64,000 bases of DNA from contig NW_019775954.1 of NCBI RefSeq assembly GCF_001039355.2, positions 66,431 through 130,430 on the forward strand, in the 5' to 3' direction. The translations under genes and the position numbers were made by a program. This DNA comes from Lingula anatina (taxonomy: Eukaryota > Brachiopoda > Lingulata > Lingulida > Lingulidae). How positions within the stretch are numbered: the stretch's first letter is position 1; each line of letters starts with the position of its first letter. The notes beneath the pieces were generated by a model, which searched no databases, was not told the origin of the DNA, and worked only from the letters and a program-made list of their open reading frames with translations. This document shows, in pieces, positions 9,547 to 23,500 of the stretch.

Positions 9547-12500
9547 GGCACTGGCAGTGGGGGGAGTCTGGAAGGTTGCGAGTGAATACAGACCGTGAAC
9601 AAACTTATTCTACAGGGCTGTTCTTCTTGTATTGAACTGTCGACCATAAAGAGTTTACGGTATACTTTATTGAAGTTAACAGAACCAACTGGTGCGGTGG
9701 AATTATTAGTATATTACCCTCACCCTAATTTGATGTATCATACTACGAAATTGTGACCGAATATTTCATAAATTTTTACAAAATATATATTTGTTATGCA
9801 TGTCATTTTCATTATCGATTAAGTATTTTTGTAGAAATTTAAGATACGACACACAGTAGTTTATTTTTATTTTTATTTTTTTGGGGGGAGGGGGGGTTAG
9901 GGTGCATGACAACTATCCGAAGGTTCACTATAGAACTTTCAGATCAACAAACCCTTTTATAAAAAACTGATGAATATGTTACAATTTTTTGGACCAGTGA
10001 ACCTTCAGACTATAGAGGAGTGCCTGATTTTTATATGCCTTATAAACATAACATAAAGTAAGCATATTTCCTTGCATATCATTCATTTAAGGAACAACGT
10101 CAGTACATGATGAAAGTATCACATGAAGATTTACTGAAGAGATTTTCTCCTTATGTCCTTATGATATCAATTTCTATTGAACTTTTGGAACTGTTATTGA
10201 AAGCTGGAAATTATAAGCCACATTTTGCTTGTTGTCACTTTTCTGAATATTTGTGAGTGATATGCCTGTTTAGTTTTCATAAGTGTAGAAATGTCTTTTA
10301 TACTTTGTAGGTCGCAATATTTTTTTCCATCTTTACTCTTATAATTGTATATTGCAGTTCTAATCTCGGCTATATTTAGGGTTGAATGAGTACACCTGGA
10401 TTAATCATATTTGCCATAGAAAAGATTCCAGTCCAAAACCATGTGAATTCCTTATGCATTATTTCATATCGTTTGATGTTGATAGAACTTTTGAAGGATG
10501 GTATACATGGAAAGTAAATATTCATTGTCCCTGTGAATAAGTATGATTTTCATGTTGATAGCCCATTATGATGTATAAACCTCAAGTGCAAATAGCTTTT
10601 AGGGAAATTGGATTGCAGATGATAAAATCTCACCACTGAGTGTTATATCATGTGGTTCAGTAAATATGTATTCATATGTGAAATCGCTCACAATTAGGAA
10701 TTTAAGTCTTGTAGAATCAGTACAAATTAGCTAGGCATTCCTTATATAAAATAAATTCCGTCAAATATTACTAGTAAATATAAGGGAAGAAACAAGAGAT
10801 TTTGACCAAAAAATATTATAAAGTTTGATGACATTTACTAGTATATAAGAAACAGGTTATCTGTTAATGTAGACAGAAAATGAGAATATTGTTTATAAGC
10901 TTCTTTATTACAGTACAAAGCTCTATGTTTAGTGTAACATCTTTTATTTAAAGCACAATTGCCTTGTTATCTTGAATACAAAGATACTTGAGACTTGGGC
11001 TCGAGTCGTCTCTGAATGACTTTAATTCTCTTCATAAACAGTCTGTTTTTCTAAAAACAGAAATCCAATACCTCACAAGATCATTCAAAATGATTTAAGA
11101 ATTGGATTAACTGCCAAGGTGCTCTCAGCCTGGGGGGCTGCCATTCTTCTCTCAAATACTTCTCACTGGTAATTATGGTCATCAGTGTTGAATACAATTT
11201 ATATACTGCTGGGATGAAGGAAGGCAGAAATCATTGGGGGCCAAAATTCATTATAAATGGCCTAATCGTCTTGATCTTATTTAATTTGTACAGTTTCGCC
11301 CGAAGCATAGTCCATTAGAGACAAGATGGTGAATTGTTGAAAGGGCACCATAACCAGATGCTGAGCTGCTGAAAAAATGTTTTGCCTTGAAATTTGAAGA
11401 TGGATTGTTCAGTTATGTCAAGGTAAGTCATAGATGGAAGTAATATGAGCCCTGACTGTGTGTATGTGTGTGTTCATTTGTGGAATTCAGGGATGAGATT
11501 TTTCTAGCTATGGGGGGGATTTCTGACTTTTTGGGAGCTAAAAAATAATTTGTCGAGGCAGCCCCCAAGACTCCACGCTATATTTTCCCACATTTTCACT
11601 AAATCGCAGTCCCTGAAATTTGTGGGTTAAGTCATCTAACAATTGAAATTTCTACCATCAGGAAGGTAGCTATTCTTCTGACCATTAATTGATATAAACC
11701 TGTATAAAATATATATTTTAAATACATATACTACTACAAAACAATTTATTTCATGAATGAGCTCTTAATGAAACTGCTGGTGTAAAAAATTCAATGAAAA
11801 CATAAGCATTTGGTTCTGTGTAAGGACACTGAATATGACTGAATAAAAAAGATTACTAGTATTCAAATGCAGTTTTTATTGAGGCTCCAGCCTTGCTTTG
11901 AACATGATATATCAGCCAACTTAAGCACTTCCTCCAGGTCCTATCTGATGCTTAACAAACACTGATCAACTCTTGTAGATTTACAAAGGCCATACATTTC
12001 TTTTTACTTATCATCTGTGCCGCTTTTTTTATGTCTGAATCTCCAGTGTCACAATTGAGCTTGCTTGATCTAAGTACCTGTACTTCCCTAGAAGATAGGT
12101 GTGTTTAGGACTAGGTACTAAGTTTTATTTGCAATAACAAGGTGATTATACTGTACAGTTTTTTGTGTTTTTCACGAGATTTATACTAGTTCAAAAAAGT
12201 TTAATTGAAATTATCAAAAGTCCTTATTAGTTTTTCAGATGAGCACTCCACCCACTCTCTTATTGATATTAAATTTTTAAAAAGTAGAAATGAAGTTTTA
12301 CAGATCTTTTCTAGCAGATGTGTAAAAAAAAAAGTGGTGTGTAGAGGAACTGTTTAGCCATTCTCTGTATCCAATTTTGTCAATGTTTGTGAAAATTACT
12401 TTAATCTTGTTTTTACTTGAATTTCGTTATTTTATTTTACAAAATTTGAAAGAAGTAATAATCATTGAATTTGAGCAATATTTGTTGTAATGGGTCAAAT

Positions 12501-13518
12501 TGCTATTTCCTTATTGTGTTAACCTATTATCTGGAACTCAAAAGGGGTCTCTTAACGGGTAACCCACTTTGATGTGTAAACTGGCAAAAAGATTGTTTTT
12601 AAAAAACTTACTATGTTAGCAAGAAATACAATTTTCACCCAGGAGCTTAAATAAACAACCATGGCTAGAACAAAGTAAAACTGTAATTCAGACCAGGCTG
12701 TGTTTGTTACCTTTTGCTGTAATAATAACCGAAAATCCCAACTGGGAGTTATTACAGTCGAAAAGTGGGTGAGAGGCTGACGAAAAAATAAAAGAGGGGT
12801 GACGGAAAAGATCAAGAGCCTTGAAATAGTAATCCCTAATATAACATTGTTAGCATACCAACTTCATTCTTCTTAGCTGTGTAGTATTATGGATATTAGA
12901 AGCATGTATGTAATACAAATACTCTTCCCTCAAAGGAAGAATTCCCTCCAAAATATTATGTTGGCCCCACCTGATCCGGCATCGTCTTGTTCTGGGGACT
13001 CCCGAGCTCTAATATAAACCAGTCAGCCGTAAAAAGGAAAATAAATTGGATTGTTCAGCTTGTTAAATCATAACAAAACTTATTTTAGATGTTTATTTGC
13101 AAGTTCTGTTGAGCAGAAACAGTCATTCATGTGCAATATAAGCAGGTTTAATGGAAGTGGTTTGGGAGAGCCCTAGAAGCTAACCTGTGCATGAATTGCA
13201 CAAGGGAGGGGTGAGACTGATAGAGACTTTAATCTCAAATTGCGGTGGACATCAAACAACATGCATTTCTTTAATAGTTAATGTAGTAATCAGTTCATAG
13301 TGAGGTCCTAAACTTCAGATTGTTGAACGACAAACACTGCCAGATCAAACGAACATGATATAAAGTAAGTTGATGCCCACACCAGGTAAGATACTTCAGG
13401 TAGATATATCCAGGTGAAAGAGGTATGTCATTTGAAGTGTAGAGCTTGATCAAAGGCACAGAATATATCTAGAATAGAAAGTTCTGTCTCAGTTATTTAC
13501 ATAGAACAAAAAATCAAA
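9547..13518. other. Non-coding stretch, no gene supported
   Basis: AT-rich DNA with only short random open frames. An 11-nt inverted pair (GAAGGTTCACT / AGTGAACCTTC) lies at about 9919 and 9996. Possibly a long 5' intron of the mosaic gene. Confidence 0.5.

Positions 13519-13557
<39 letters not shown>
13519..13557. repeat. (ATT)n microsatellite
   Basis: About 13 uninterrupted ATT units. Confidence 0.97.
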
Positions 13558-16500
13558 GCATTTATTTTTTATGTCTTTATCTGAATATAATATAAGTTAT
13601 AGTTTTTCCATGTATTTGAAAATCTCAGGTGAGGTAAATTAGTGATATCAAAAGTTGATGAAAACTAACAAAAATATTATAAAAATAATCAAGTAAAAAG
13701 ATTAAGTAATTGTCTCCTGTGAGTATTTAAAATTCTATATTTGATTGATGATTTCAAAAAATATTTAATATTTTATAGAATTCTATTACACTTGAACCAG
13801 CGTAAAAGAACATTGAATACTTTATGTTCTTGTTTTTTGCCAGAGAGGAACAAGTACAAACTGGTCATTTAACTCATAGGAATCAAGTTAACTACACTCC
13901 TATGTCTAAATTCTTGTCATTTATATATGTAATGTGCTATCAGTACATGAAAAAAGGACATTAAAGCACACAATCCTTCTATCATGGAGTATTAAGTAGT
14001 TTTGGAGACATAAATCTTTAAGGTTGGCATTTGGCAGAAGGGACAGCGAGTCTCATAAATACATAATTCAAAGAATAATAAACAGACCGAATGTACAGCT
14101 TGTTTGTCCTGTGGTGGTCCTTTTTCTCGTTCCTCTTGTCAAAGCTAGCATTTTTTGGTTATTCTATTCGGGGCAGACTTTGAAGAAAAGGCTGTTTGTC
14201 ACTTCACACAAATGCATGATACATCGAGAGGGCAGATGTATTGAGTTGTTGGCATGTCTTCTAGAAACTTGGCAGTTGTTTTTCTGTGGTAGAGAAGGTC
14301 AAAGAGGATAAGGACACCATTTAAAGGTAAACTGTCATGCAACCATTACTTGGGGCCATCCAGTTAGTTCACTGACATGGCTTACCCCTGTACCAGTGCT
14401 TAATTATAATGATTTCTTTTGAAAGTTTGGTTAATGGAATCTCAGAGCTCTGTACAGTGTAAAATAACCGAAAATAAGAAATTTACAGAATTATGATACT
14501 CAGGATTAAGGATTGCAAAAGAATTGTAATTGTTTACTAATACTTTTTGATACAGGTTGGTTCTTGTGCTCAAAATTTGAATTGTGGAAACAGCATAAAA
14601 TAGAAATGTTCATGTTGGCTGGGGAAATGATCTTCTTTGTTCTGATAAATCTGTTCACATCTTTGGATATCAGAGTTATAAGTTCATATCCTATGCAAGA
14701 AATAAAATGAAAATAATAAATACTTTTATGACATTTTCCATTGAAATTTCAGCATACTTTATATAATAACTTACATATTTCAAGAACCCTGACAGTAAAA
14801 CAGTTTAATGAATCTAAAAATAAAAGAAACACAAAAAAGGTACACAGACATTTAGCAACACATCTTGATCCAGAAATATTACATGGATAACAAATTATGT
14901 CATTATGACCAGGTGTGCCCAGGAATAATAGCCTTATATTTGCATCAGGGTGAGGTACAAGCTGTGGTCAGCGGCCTCATTTAGATCAGGGTAAAGATAT
15001 AGCCAATCTAATCACTGAAAATGTTTTCCTCTTACACCTCAATATTGTAATGTTTAATTTAGAACTTGTGTGGAACAAGAGTTTGAGACTTAAGATGTGT
15101 TGATAGAATTAAACACTGGCTATAGGTGTGCAGTGGTTGTGTAAGTTTTCAAAGAGACAATGCTTGTAATATTTCATCTGATATGAGACTTGAAAATAAG
15201 CTGGGGCATGTGCCTGCCAGGTAATTATTGTGGAAGTAAGAAAGCAATGAAGATAAAATCTTACACGTAACAATTAACATTTTAATGTGCAGCAGGTGAG
15301 CAATTTATCTGAAGTCGAAGGGAGAGTGTACCAGGGTACACTGACTTTTCTGTATGTGTCCATGTTATTTCTCATTTCACTTTTTACCAGTAGGTGAGAT
15401 GTTGCTTAATACTTGTATTTTAAATTTAAGCTCATTTTTTGGGTAATGCCAACATTCTCGTTGAATGCTGTGTGCCCTGAAACAGTATCTAAACTTGCCT
15501 ATCACAGCTATCTGACTTAACCCAATAGCTTTGTTATCTGTATGTCTGCTTTATCTAGAAATGATTGCTTTATGGCCAAGACAGCCAGACTGAGTGAAAG
15601 TAATACACAAATAAGTGGACAGAATACCATAAAAAATCACACCTAACTGCAGATGATTATTTTATGACCAAGAAGGCAAGACTTGCTGGAAAGATTGTCT
15701 GAATGTTCAAGTAAAGTTGATTACAGGGAAGGAGAGAAATACAATAGAAAGGCACTATCAGAATACTCAATTAGGACTGGAATGGCCAGCCATTATGATT
15801 TTTGGCAAATTACTAGTATCCTGAAAAGGTGCAAAAACTGACAGCTTGTAGGTACTGTGTGTCTCTTGACCAGGACTATCACTCAAATGTGGAAGGATAC
15901 AGGTGATGTCAAAATATAGCAGACAACTCCTAACACCTATAGATGGTTTGCTTACTCAAGTAAAGCACCTGTTTAATCCCCCCCCCCCCCCTCCTCTTTT
16001 AACACACAGGTGAATCCGGTGAAGCAGCAAAGGTGAAGCCAGTCTAAGTTGGCAGGGTGAATAACTAGCCTTATCTCAGTCTTCATCTCCAGCCGCGCTC
16101 CACATCAAAGGATCTGGACAGTGTGTGCTTCCCACTTGACATTTGTTTAGAAAGGGACTTAGAGTAGAAAGGTGTGTTTTGTATTGGACAGTAGATCACT
16201 GTGGGCAGATCAAACTGTTCTGTTGACACCTTACACAAGTAAGATACAGATATCAAAGGATTGATCCACTTTTGTCAGCACAGACACAGACATCATATTT
16301 GTATTGTGAAGACATAACATCTGGCTTAGGAAAGGCCTGCAGAGCTAGCTCTGTACTGTGACTACTGTCGGGGAGAATACTGGGAGACTTAGTGAGAACT
16401 AGGATACAACTTATATTGAATTCTACTTAGGAAGTACGATTGGTAGAAATAAAACCTACAGGAAGGGAATCAGTTTACTTAATTGGTGATTTTTCTCAGT

Positions 16501-17900
16501 GTGGTGAGTACCAATTCTCTCTGTTGCTTAGTGACTCTAGGAGTACTAAGCTGTGAAGCTTGTAGTTTTATCTATGCACTTAAAAAGTAGTTGTAGTCAA
16601 GGAAACTATAACTCAGATTGTGTGAAAATTATTCCAGGGCTGCCTGAAGTTGATGTATTTCATTTATACTGAAGTGACCTTAGAGGTTTCTCGAAATGTT
16701 CATTTTACCTTAATTCAAGAGAATATATGTATAATAAATAGATGTCAACTCCATGGACACCAAGGTTAAGTGTCGTGACAACCCATCATTCTGCTTCATG
16801 TTTTCTACTAGAAATCCCCAGTGAATTGTTTGAGGATAAAGTATTTCAAACTAAAAACCAAAGTTAATTTTTTACCATGACAGGGCTGTCAGTTCTGAAG
16901 GCCCATCTCTAAAACTGACAACTTGATATTAGTAAGGAAATGGAAGGTTACAGCAAAATTGCATGCATGTCTGACTTAGAAAAAAAAAGATTTATTTTCT
17001 TATCTGCATCTATTACTTTGGACATGAAATCTTACCTAGGGTTTGATTGGCCTTGGAAGTGGTGTGGATTCAGATATGCACATTCAAGCCTATAAAGTTC
17101 ATCTTGGGTATGTCATGAGTACACAGAGAATGAGATTTTTTAGTGTGGATCTATAAAACTTCTTGTCAATACTTTTTCTCAAAAAAAATTATTTTGCTAT
17201 GCATTTATATAAGGGGAGCACAGTTATGATTTTTTCCAAAGAAATTATATGTTACATTTTCCTGCCTAATTCATTGCAGAAATTGATTTTGAGTTTTTAA
17301 TCTTATTTCAATCTTCTTCCTATATCAGGCTTGTGTATGAATGATGAAATATTGCTGCTTCTAAATTTTCAAGGCTTCTCATGGACCAAGCTCTCTTTAC
17401 ATCAGGCAGGTAAAAGTCAGGAGGTAGTAAATCCTTATAAGCAGGTGGGAAATTTTTCAATGGACCAAGCTTAATAAGTGCTAGCTGGCTATAGTAAGCT
17501 GTCTGGTGGTCCAATACCCTGCCAGCACATGGGGAGATAATAATGGACTGTTTTCCAAATTGACCACCATCAGGTCTGGGTGGTGTACAAATGGGTCTGC
17601 TGGTCCCCTCACACCTGAGCTTAGTGTCTTTGAACAGAGGCCCAGGTAATTAGTTGTTTAGATCCGAGATCCCAGCAGTTTATTACAGCTTGTCAGGAGA
17701 GTTGATACTTTGAGATCAAGAGCTGGAAATATTTCTCTTTGTTATCCTTGTGTGTTAATTTGATGTGATTTTAATGATGCTGAAATGGTAGGAAGGAAAG
17801 AAAGGAATCAAAGTCCTCAGGCCACAATGGCTTAGAGTGGGTGTGCAGCTTGGAAGAGGTTGATTGTGCTTTCTGTTCACCGAACAGTAGGAATGGATGC
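13558..17900. other. Non-coding stretch, no gene supported
   Basis: No exon with homology on either strand. It contains a C14 tract at 15978-15991. Short frames at 14024-14311 and 17320-17514 lack codon or splice support. Confidence 0.5.
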
Positions 17901-17996
17901 GGGTACTGTGGCTGAATAGATAGGCAGCGCACTAAGGATCAAATGATTTTGCCTCCTAACAAGCCAGCTTTGTGGAGATTTCAAATCTGTTTTTTT
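17901..17996 (+). mobile_element. tRNA-derived SINE-like element or tRNA pseudogene
   Basis: Contains a tRNA-like 5' segment with GTGGCTGAATAGATAGGCAG (an A-box-like match to Ser/Leu tRNA patterns), a B-box-like AGATTTCAAATCT at about 17977-17989, and a T7 run at 17990-17996 that would terminate RNA polymerase III. The acceptor stem does not pair well, so a functional tRNA is unlikely. A degraded SINE head is the best reading. Confidence 0.35.
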
Positions 17997-20464
17997 ACAC
18001 TTTGAAAAGTAAACAGCATTAAAGAAACATTTAAAATAGAAGAAGTGGTTAGAAAATAGCATGCTGGTGATCTTTTGCACTGGTTTTGATATCATTAGCT
18101 ATATTTACACAATGCATAATATTAGCCACTCGGGTCAACAAGATAAATTTGTTCAAGTACACCCCATCAATCTCCATCAAGCTTGTTTTTGTTGTAAAGT
18201 CAACTTTGCGTAATAGATTGGGTGTTGTGTGACAGGAAATGTATTCACGTTTCAAAAAGAAGAGAGTTGTACACTACATCACTGGCAGCAGCTTGTCAAC
18301 CCAGCCTTTATGCACTGTGTGCTATAGTGGGTAAAGATATAATTCTAAAATTGAAATTTTTGTATTTTAAAAAATTTACATTTGTTTGTTGAAACATGTT
18401 TGTAGAATTGTCGTTGGTTGTTGGGATTCTGCTTCAATTTTAGTTGGGGTAACTCTGACATGCCTAGACACTGAAGAGATCAAGTGCCCTTGTATAGCTT
18501 AGTGATGGTCTTTGGTAATTTCTATTATCTGGAAGCCCATTCTATTGCTGGGAGATACTGTGGATTGTTAAGGGATTGAAATGATTACAATCTGAAAAAT
18601 CAGATCCAGGGATACACAGTTTAATTAAAAATCACAAATACTTTAAGACCTGAGTTGATCAAAGAGTGCTTAAACTTCATCATCTCAGTTTGGGGTTTAG
18701 TGGTTTGTGTACCCCAGGGTAAGGTATGATAATCTGGTCCCTGATCTATCACCTTTCAACCTGTCTTGCCTTCCACATACAGTCTTCTGAGAGGTAGACA
18801 CAAGTCACAGCACAACAACACTGGTCTGCAGTTACTGCCAGGAACGTGGATAGGAACAACAAATTCCCCATATCCTTGTTTAGTGACTTGCTGTTATATG
18901 ATACTGATAGAGAACATGGATAATAAGTTGGTATTGTCAGTTTGCAGGTCATTGGATGTTGCTGTGATCTTAAGGAGTAAATCCTCTCAACTGTCAGTAT
19001 ACCTTTTTATGCCGCGTTGTCCAGGTGCACTGAGGATGCACAACTGATTGACAGCACACTCTCCGGGCCAACAGGGCGCCCCATTGGACAGCCAGTTTAT
19101 TAAATTTCGAGTAGGTTTTAAACCGATTTGGACTGTCTGGATGGGAGCACTCTACAGATAGACTGGAGCACTACTTCAGAAGTGGATTTTTGTCAGTTTT
19201 ATTAGTGCTGTCGATTGGATAATTTTGCAGGTCTGTAGTTTTGGTAGTGTTGAAATGTGTGTCTTGGATGGCTTTTGTTTAGTTATTGAGTGTTTTTCTA
19301 CAGCAGTATTTGTACACTGTGATTGTACTTGATACCATTACATAAATTGTAAAGGGAACGTGTGATATGCCGAATGAACAGGAGGAATTACAGCAATATT
19401 TTGACAGATGGAATTTTTTTTCAAAACATGTCATGCAGAACACTTCATCAGTACAACACAGTCTTATGGCTGACATCACACTTAGAATATTGCAAAGATC
19501 GTCTGTGGACTGTGCCAGTAGCTGCTACAAAAAGGCACACAGTTCATGGTGGAATTCCACTCAGATGAAGTCAATTTCAATCGCCAATTGTTTTCAAGAA
19601 ATTGCTGTTTGTAAGAGAGTATCGCATATCTTTTATGAAGAAAAACATAAATGATGCATTAATAATGTCACACCAAACATAACCTTTTTTGTTGCCAAAA
19701 TGACAGACTCTGAAAATGTTTTCAAACAAAGAGCTTTGTGAAAACTTGACTTCGCAGACCCTACTCACCTTGGTAAGAATACACCCCTGCCCTTTATTTT
19801 AGAGATCACAGCTACGTTTTTCAGGCAGTGTTTGAAGCATGCCAAAAAATTAATGTGGGAAAGTAATCTGATATTATTTATTGTTATAATATAAATACGC
19901 CAATGAGAATTGGTTCAGTTCATTAATAAGATCCAAATCTGCAAATGATGACAAGCCCAAATGTTGAATACAGTGGAATACTTATAGACAATGTGCATGG
20001 AAACTCTTTCTTTTCAAGTTGAGGAGGAAAACAAAGGCGGTCGAGGTGGTTTTATGGATGATCCAGGGTAGTAAAGATACTAGAGGTTCATGTGACAGCG
20101 TATTGATTAGTTCTCACTGTGCACTTGATGGGAGAGATGGAAAGTGCTCTTGCTCTCAAGGCGGAAAGCACTTTGTTTTGAACAGTTCGCCCTTTCACAG
20201 GCAGCATCCTAATCTTGACTAACCGATGGTTGGCTGGACAGCTTAGACCTTAATCTGATATAATTGGAATTTTTGTTTGTACTGACTGAATTAAGGCTCA
20301 GTTTGGTCATATATGCTAGGATTGCTGGTCACTTTTCAGGTTTGTTATAAATAAGGTTGAAATAGACAGTTTTCTTTTTTTTTTTTTAATCCTTTAATCC
20401 AGGGAACATTTATTTGTTCTGATTTAATTATTGGACTAATTGCTCTACTTTTTCATGATTTCAG
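17997..20464. other. Non-coding stretch upstream of the mosaic gene
   Basis: No supported coding exon. An untranslated 5' exon of the plus-strand mosaic gene may lie here. The block near 19020-19120 is locally GC-richer and ends in a GTAGGT donor-like site, but nothing proves it. Confidence 0.4.
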
Positions 20465-20489
20465 GGATGATTCCAGATGAGGTTTGGTT
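20465..20489 (+). promoter_or_regulatory. 5' UTR end of the mosaic gene with two upstream ATGs
   Basis: The exon starts after acceptor TTTCAG. An upstream ATG at 20467 opens an 8-codon frame whose TGA (20491-20493) overlaps the main ATGATG start. A second ATG at 20477 opens a 17-codon frame ending at 20530, past the main start and out of frame. Either could lower translation of the main frame. Confidence 0.55.
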
Positions 20490-20592
20490 ATGATGTTGGT
20501 GTCATCAGTGCCCAGGTCTTCCAAACATGAGCTGTGGACCTCTGTCTTGCTGTTGACGGGAATACTGTCTGCCGGGGCTGCAATCGTTGAAG
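20490..20592 (+). CDS. Mosaic gene exon 1: signal peptide
   Basis: Encodes a basic N-region and the core LWTSVLLLTGILSAGAA, ending VE plus one base before gtaagt. Phase 1 end. Confidence 0.88.
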
Positions 20593-23500
20593 GTAAGTTG
20601 GTGTCCTCTAGTATTCCTATATCATCGCAGTCTCCACAGCTGATGACAGAAGGCAGGAGAATGTACTGTAGTGAATTTTGTGGTCATTAACATAAGCAGG
20701 TATATGTCAGTTTAGACATTGGGTTACTATACTAATGTGTACCTGTAGTGTGTTTAAAAGCATATGCACACATAATGACATTATATATTGAGACAAGCAT
20801 TTACACATTAAAAAAAAGGATATTCCTCCCCTCCCCCCCCCCCCCCCCGACAAAGCCATGCACAAATATGCTCACTGTTGATTATTTAACAAAAATTGTC
20901 ATCTTCGCATATACTAGTAAATACCTAGCAGAACCACCTATATGGTAATCTTCAAGCAAAACTTAGCTACAAGGGCATTTACAACATAGACTTGTATGCC
21001 TCTGTGTAAACAAAAACCCCATGTTTATATTCCCCATATCTAGATCATTACTGACCATAGGGTGGATGGATTTTGCCAGTGGTTGTGTTACTTGTGTATT
21101 GTAAATGCTAGCACATTGTTGTAGTGTTGTATGCCCAAGTTAACATTCACCCTTGGCATTATACTAGAAAGCTACCGTAGCTTTAGGAATTACTCCAGAT
21201 ATATTGGAAAGTGTTAACAAGAGAAACAACAGGCATTTCATGCTTTTGCGCTTGGTCAGGGAGACAAATATCTGCCTGCCTTTTGAAGGAGTCCTGACTT
21301 TTGATTGTTTCTTTCTTTGTTGATATTTTGCCTTTGAAAAGGTCTCTGGACTTGGCAGTTTCAGCTGAAAGGTCATCTGACATATTCAGTTCGGCCATGC
21401 ACACTTGAATAAAGTGGGCACGTGCTTGGTAATGGAATTGACCCTAGGCCATCAAAACATGCTTGATTTGTTTGTGAGGAAGAACAAGCAGAATTCCCCT
21501 TTCTCTCCATGAGATTAACTTTCAAAGGTTGTATAAATGTATAAAGGTGAAATGTGTGCATCATTGAAAAGGTTGTAAACCTTACAATATAGAAATAATA
21601 CAATAGGAATTTACGTTCTACAACAGCATGGTTCTGCTACGTTGAGGATTATGTTGTATGCAAAAAGTTTTTTTCAGAGTAGGTAGATGGTCATAGAGAT
21701 GGTAGAGATCTGTTTGAAAAGAAGTCCACCTTTGATTCATTTGCCTTAATTTGTGTTTGTATTGAGTTTTCTACCTGCGTGGTCCCAAATAAAAATTTGT
21801 TTGAGGAATTTTGGGGACTGGCAGTGATACCTATCTCATGTATGTGAAGGGCAGTGGAATGCATTCATTGCAATCAATTGTGTGCTTTCTGCAGATGGGC
21901 TAAAGTAAGGTGGGGCAATAAACAAGCACATGCATGATTCATGAAAACAGTCATAAATGCATTCTAAACTTTATTTGAGGGCTTAGCTAGTTGTCATCTG
22001 ACTGTGGCTTTCAGTTTTCCTGCTAAGATTAAATGTTTGCAAAAAAAGTCCAACTCAAATTCTTTAAAATATGGACATGTTTGAAGAAGCTAGATTTTAC
22101 CATAAAAAAGAAGGAGAGTGAGAACGATTTGTAAGTTGAAGGGATTAGGTTGATGCCATACACTATCCAAGTGGGGGAAAATTTTAATTCTCTTTAAAAA
22201 AATGAAAAGAAACTTTGCAAAACCTCTTCAGAAAAATCATGAAGTGAAAGTAAGCCATGAAACTTAAACCAGGTATTTGATATTTATCATCTGCGGCAGG
22301 TGGTATGCGGTGGCAAGCAGGCGACAATGGCCCGCACTCTGCCTCACAAAGTGGCATGTGGAACCACCACATACTTTATCAGCTTTGAAAATAGACGGTA
22401 GGAAAAAAAAGCACTAAATTCATATCAAATGTTAGGTTAAACGAAGCCACGTGAATTACTTACATATTACAAGAACAGCCTTGTTACATCAAAAGTTTCG
22501 AACAAAGACTGCAGGCCCCTGCCTTTGCACAAGGGTTGTGTTTGCTTACACAGTTCAGGTAGCAAGGTGAATTGCTCTAGTACTGCCAGGGCCCCAATAC
22601 TAGTTTACTTGAGCCTTGAATGAATTGGAGGCATAGCTGTGGCAAAGCCAGCCACAATGAATGAATTATGTGGTGTCATGTCAACACATCCAGCCATTTT
22701 GAGTGGAAGTGCACTTTGACAGATTGATTCCAATTTTGTGTCTCCATGTTTAATAAAACATCAATCAGGCTAGGATCTTTGGCCTCTATGTTGCACTTTA
22801 TGTAAGGAAAGTTCTCTGTAAAGGACCATTTATACTATCTATTTCTGATTAAATATACAACTGAACAATACACTGTTAACGTATTATATTCTTCAAACAT
22901 GATCCATGTGCTTTATGTCAACATTTATTAAAGCTCTGGAATATATGAGGGTAACATTCACTAAATTCAAAAGTATCTATATTTTTTATGCCCAAAAGTA
23001 TGTCAGTTATACTAAAAATTGTTTATTCATAAGATTTGAGAAGTAAGTGGGATTCATCTGAAAAATGATAGTGAAGAGAAAGTGTGTTGAAAAAAATTAT
23101 GATTGCCATACCATGGTATTGCTTTTTTTTTTTTTTTTTTTCCTAAATGAGAATCTTGAAGTGTGCAATCGACTTTTTTTACAATAACAGCTATACTAGT
23201 GTATAAACCGTACCTGGAAAAAGCTTGTTTCATATTTTGTCACAAGTTTAAGTTAATTACACAGAAAATATAATTTTATGTCACCATTCATAAACTAAGA
23301 GGAATTTATACCTTTTCCCTGTTAGAAACTGGATGTGTCCAAGGATCCCAGGAAACCCACCTGATCAACCATAAGATCCGTGCCTGTACAGGATCATGGA
23401 CAGGACATATTCATAACAGTAGTCACCTGTGTGCAGACGGTTGGCGTGTGTGTGGCTGGTACGATGAGGACATGCTGCAGACCATCAGTTGGAAGGAGGC

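Noticed and set aside
17320-17514. 64-codon minus-strand frame with PPAYKDLLPPDFYLP
   Set aside because: Slightly protein-like, but it has no matching neighbouring exon, no convincing splice sites and no recognised family.
20484-20489. In-frame TTG upstream of the mosaic-gene ATG
   Set aside because: Animal translation normally starts at ATG. ATGATG at 20490 gives a normal signal peptide.
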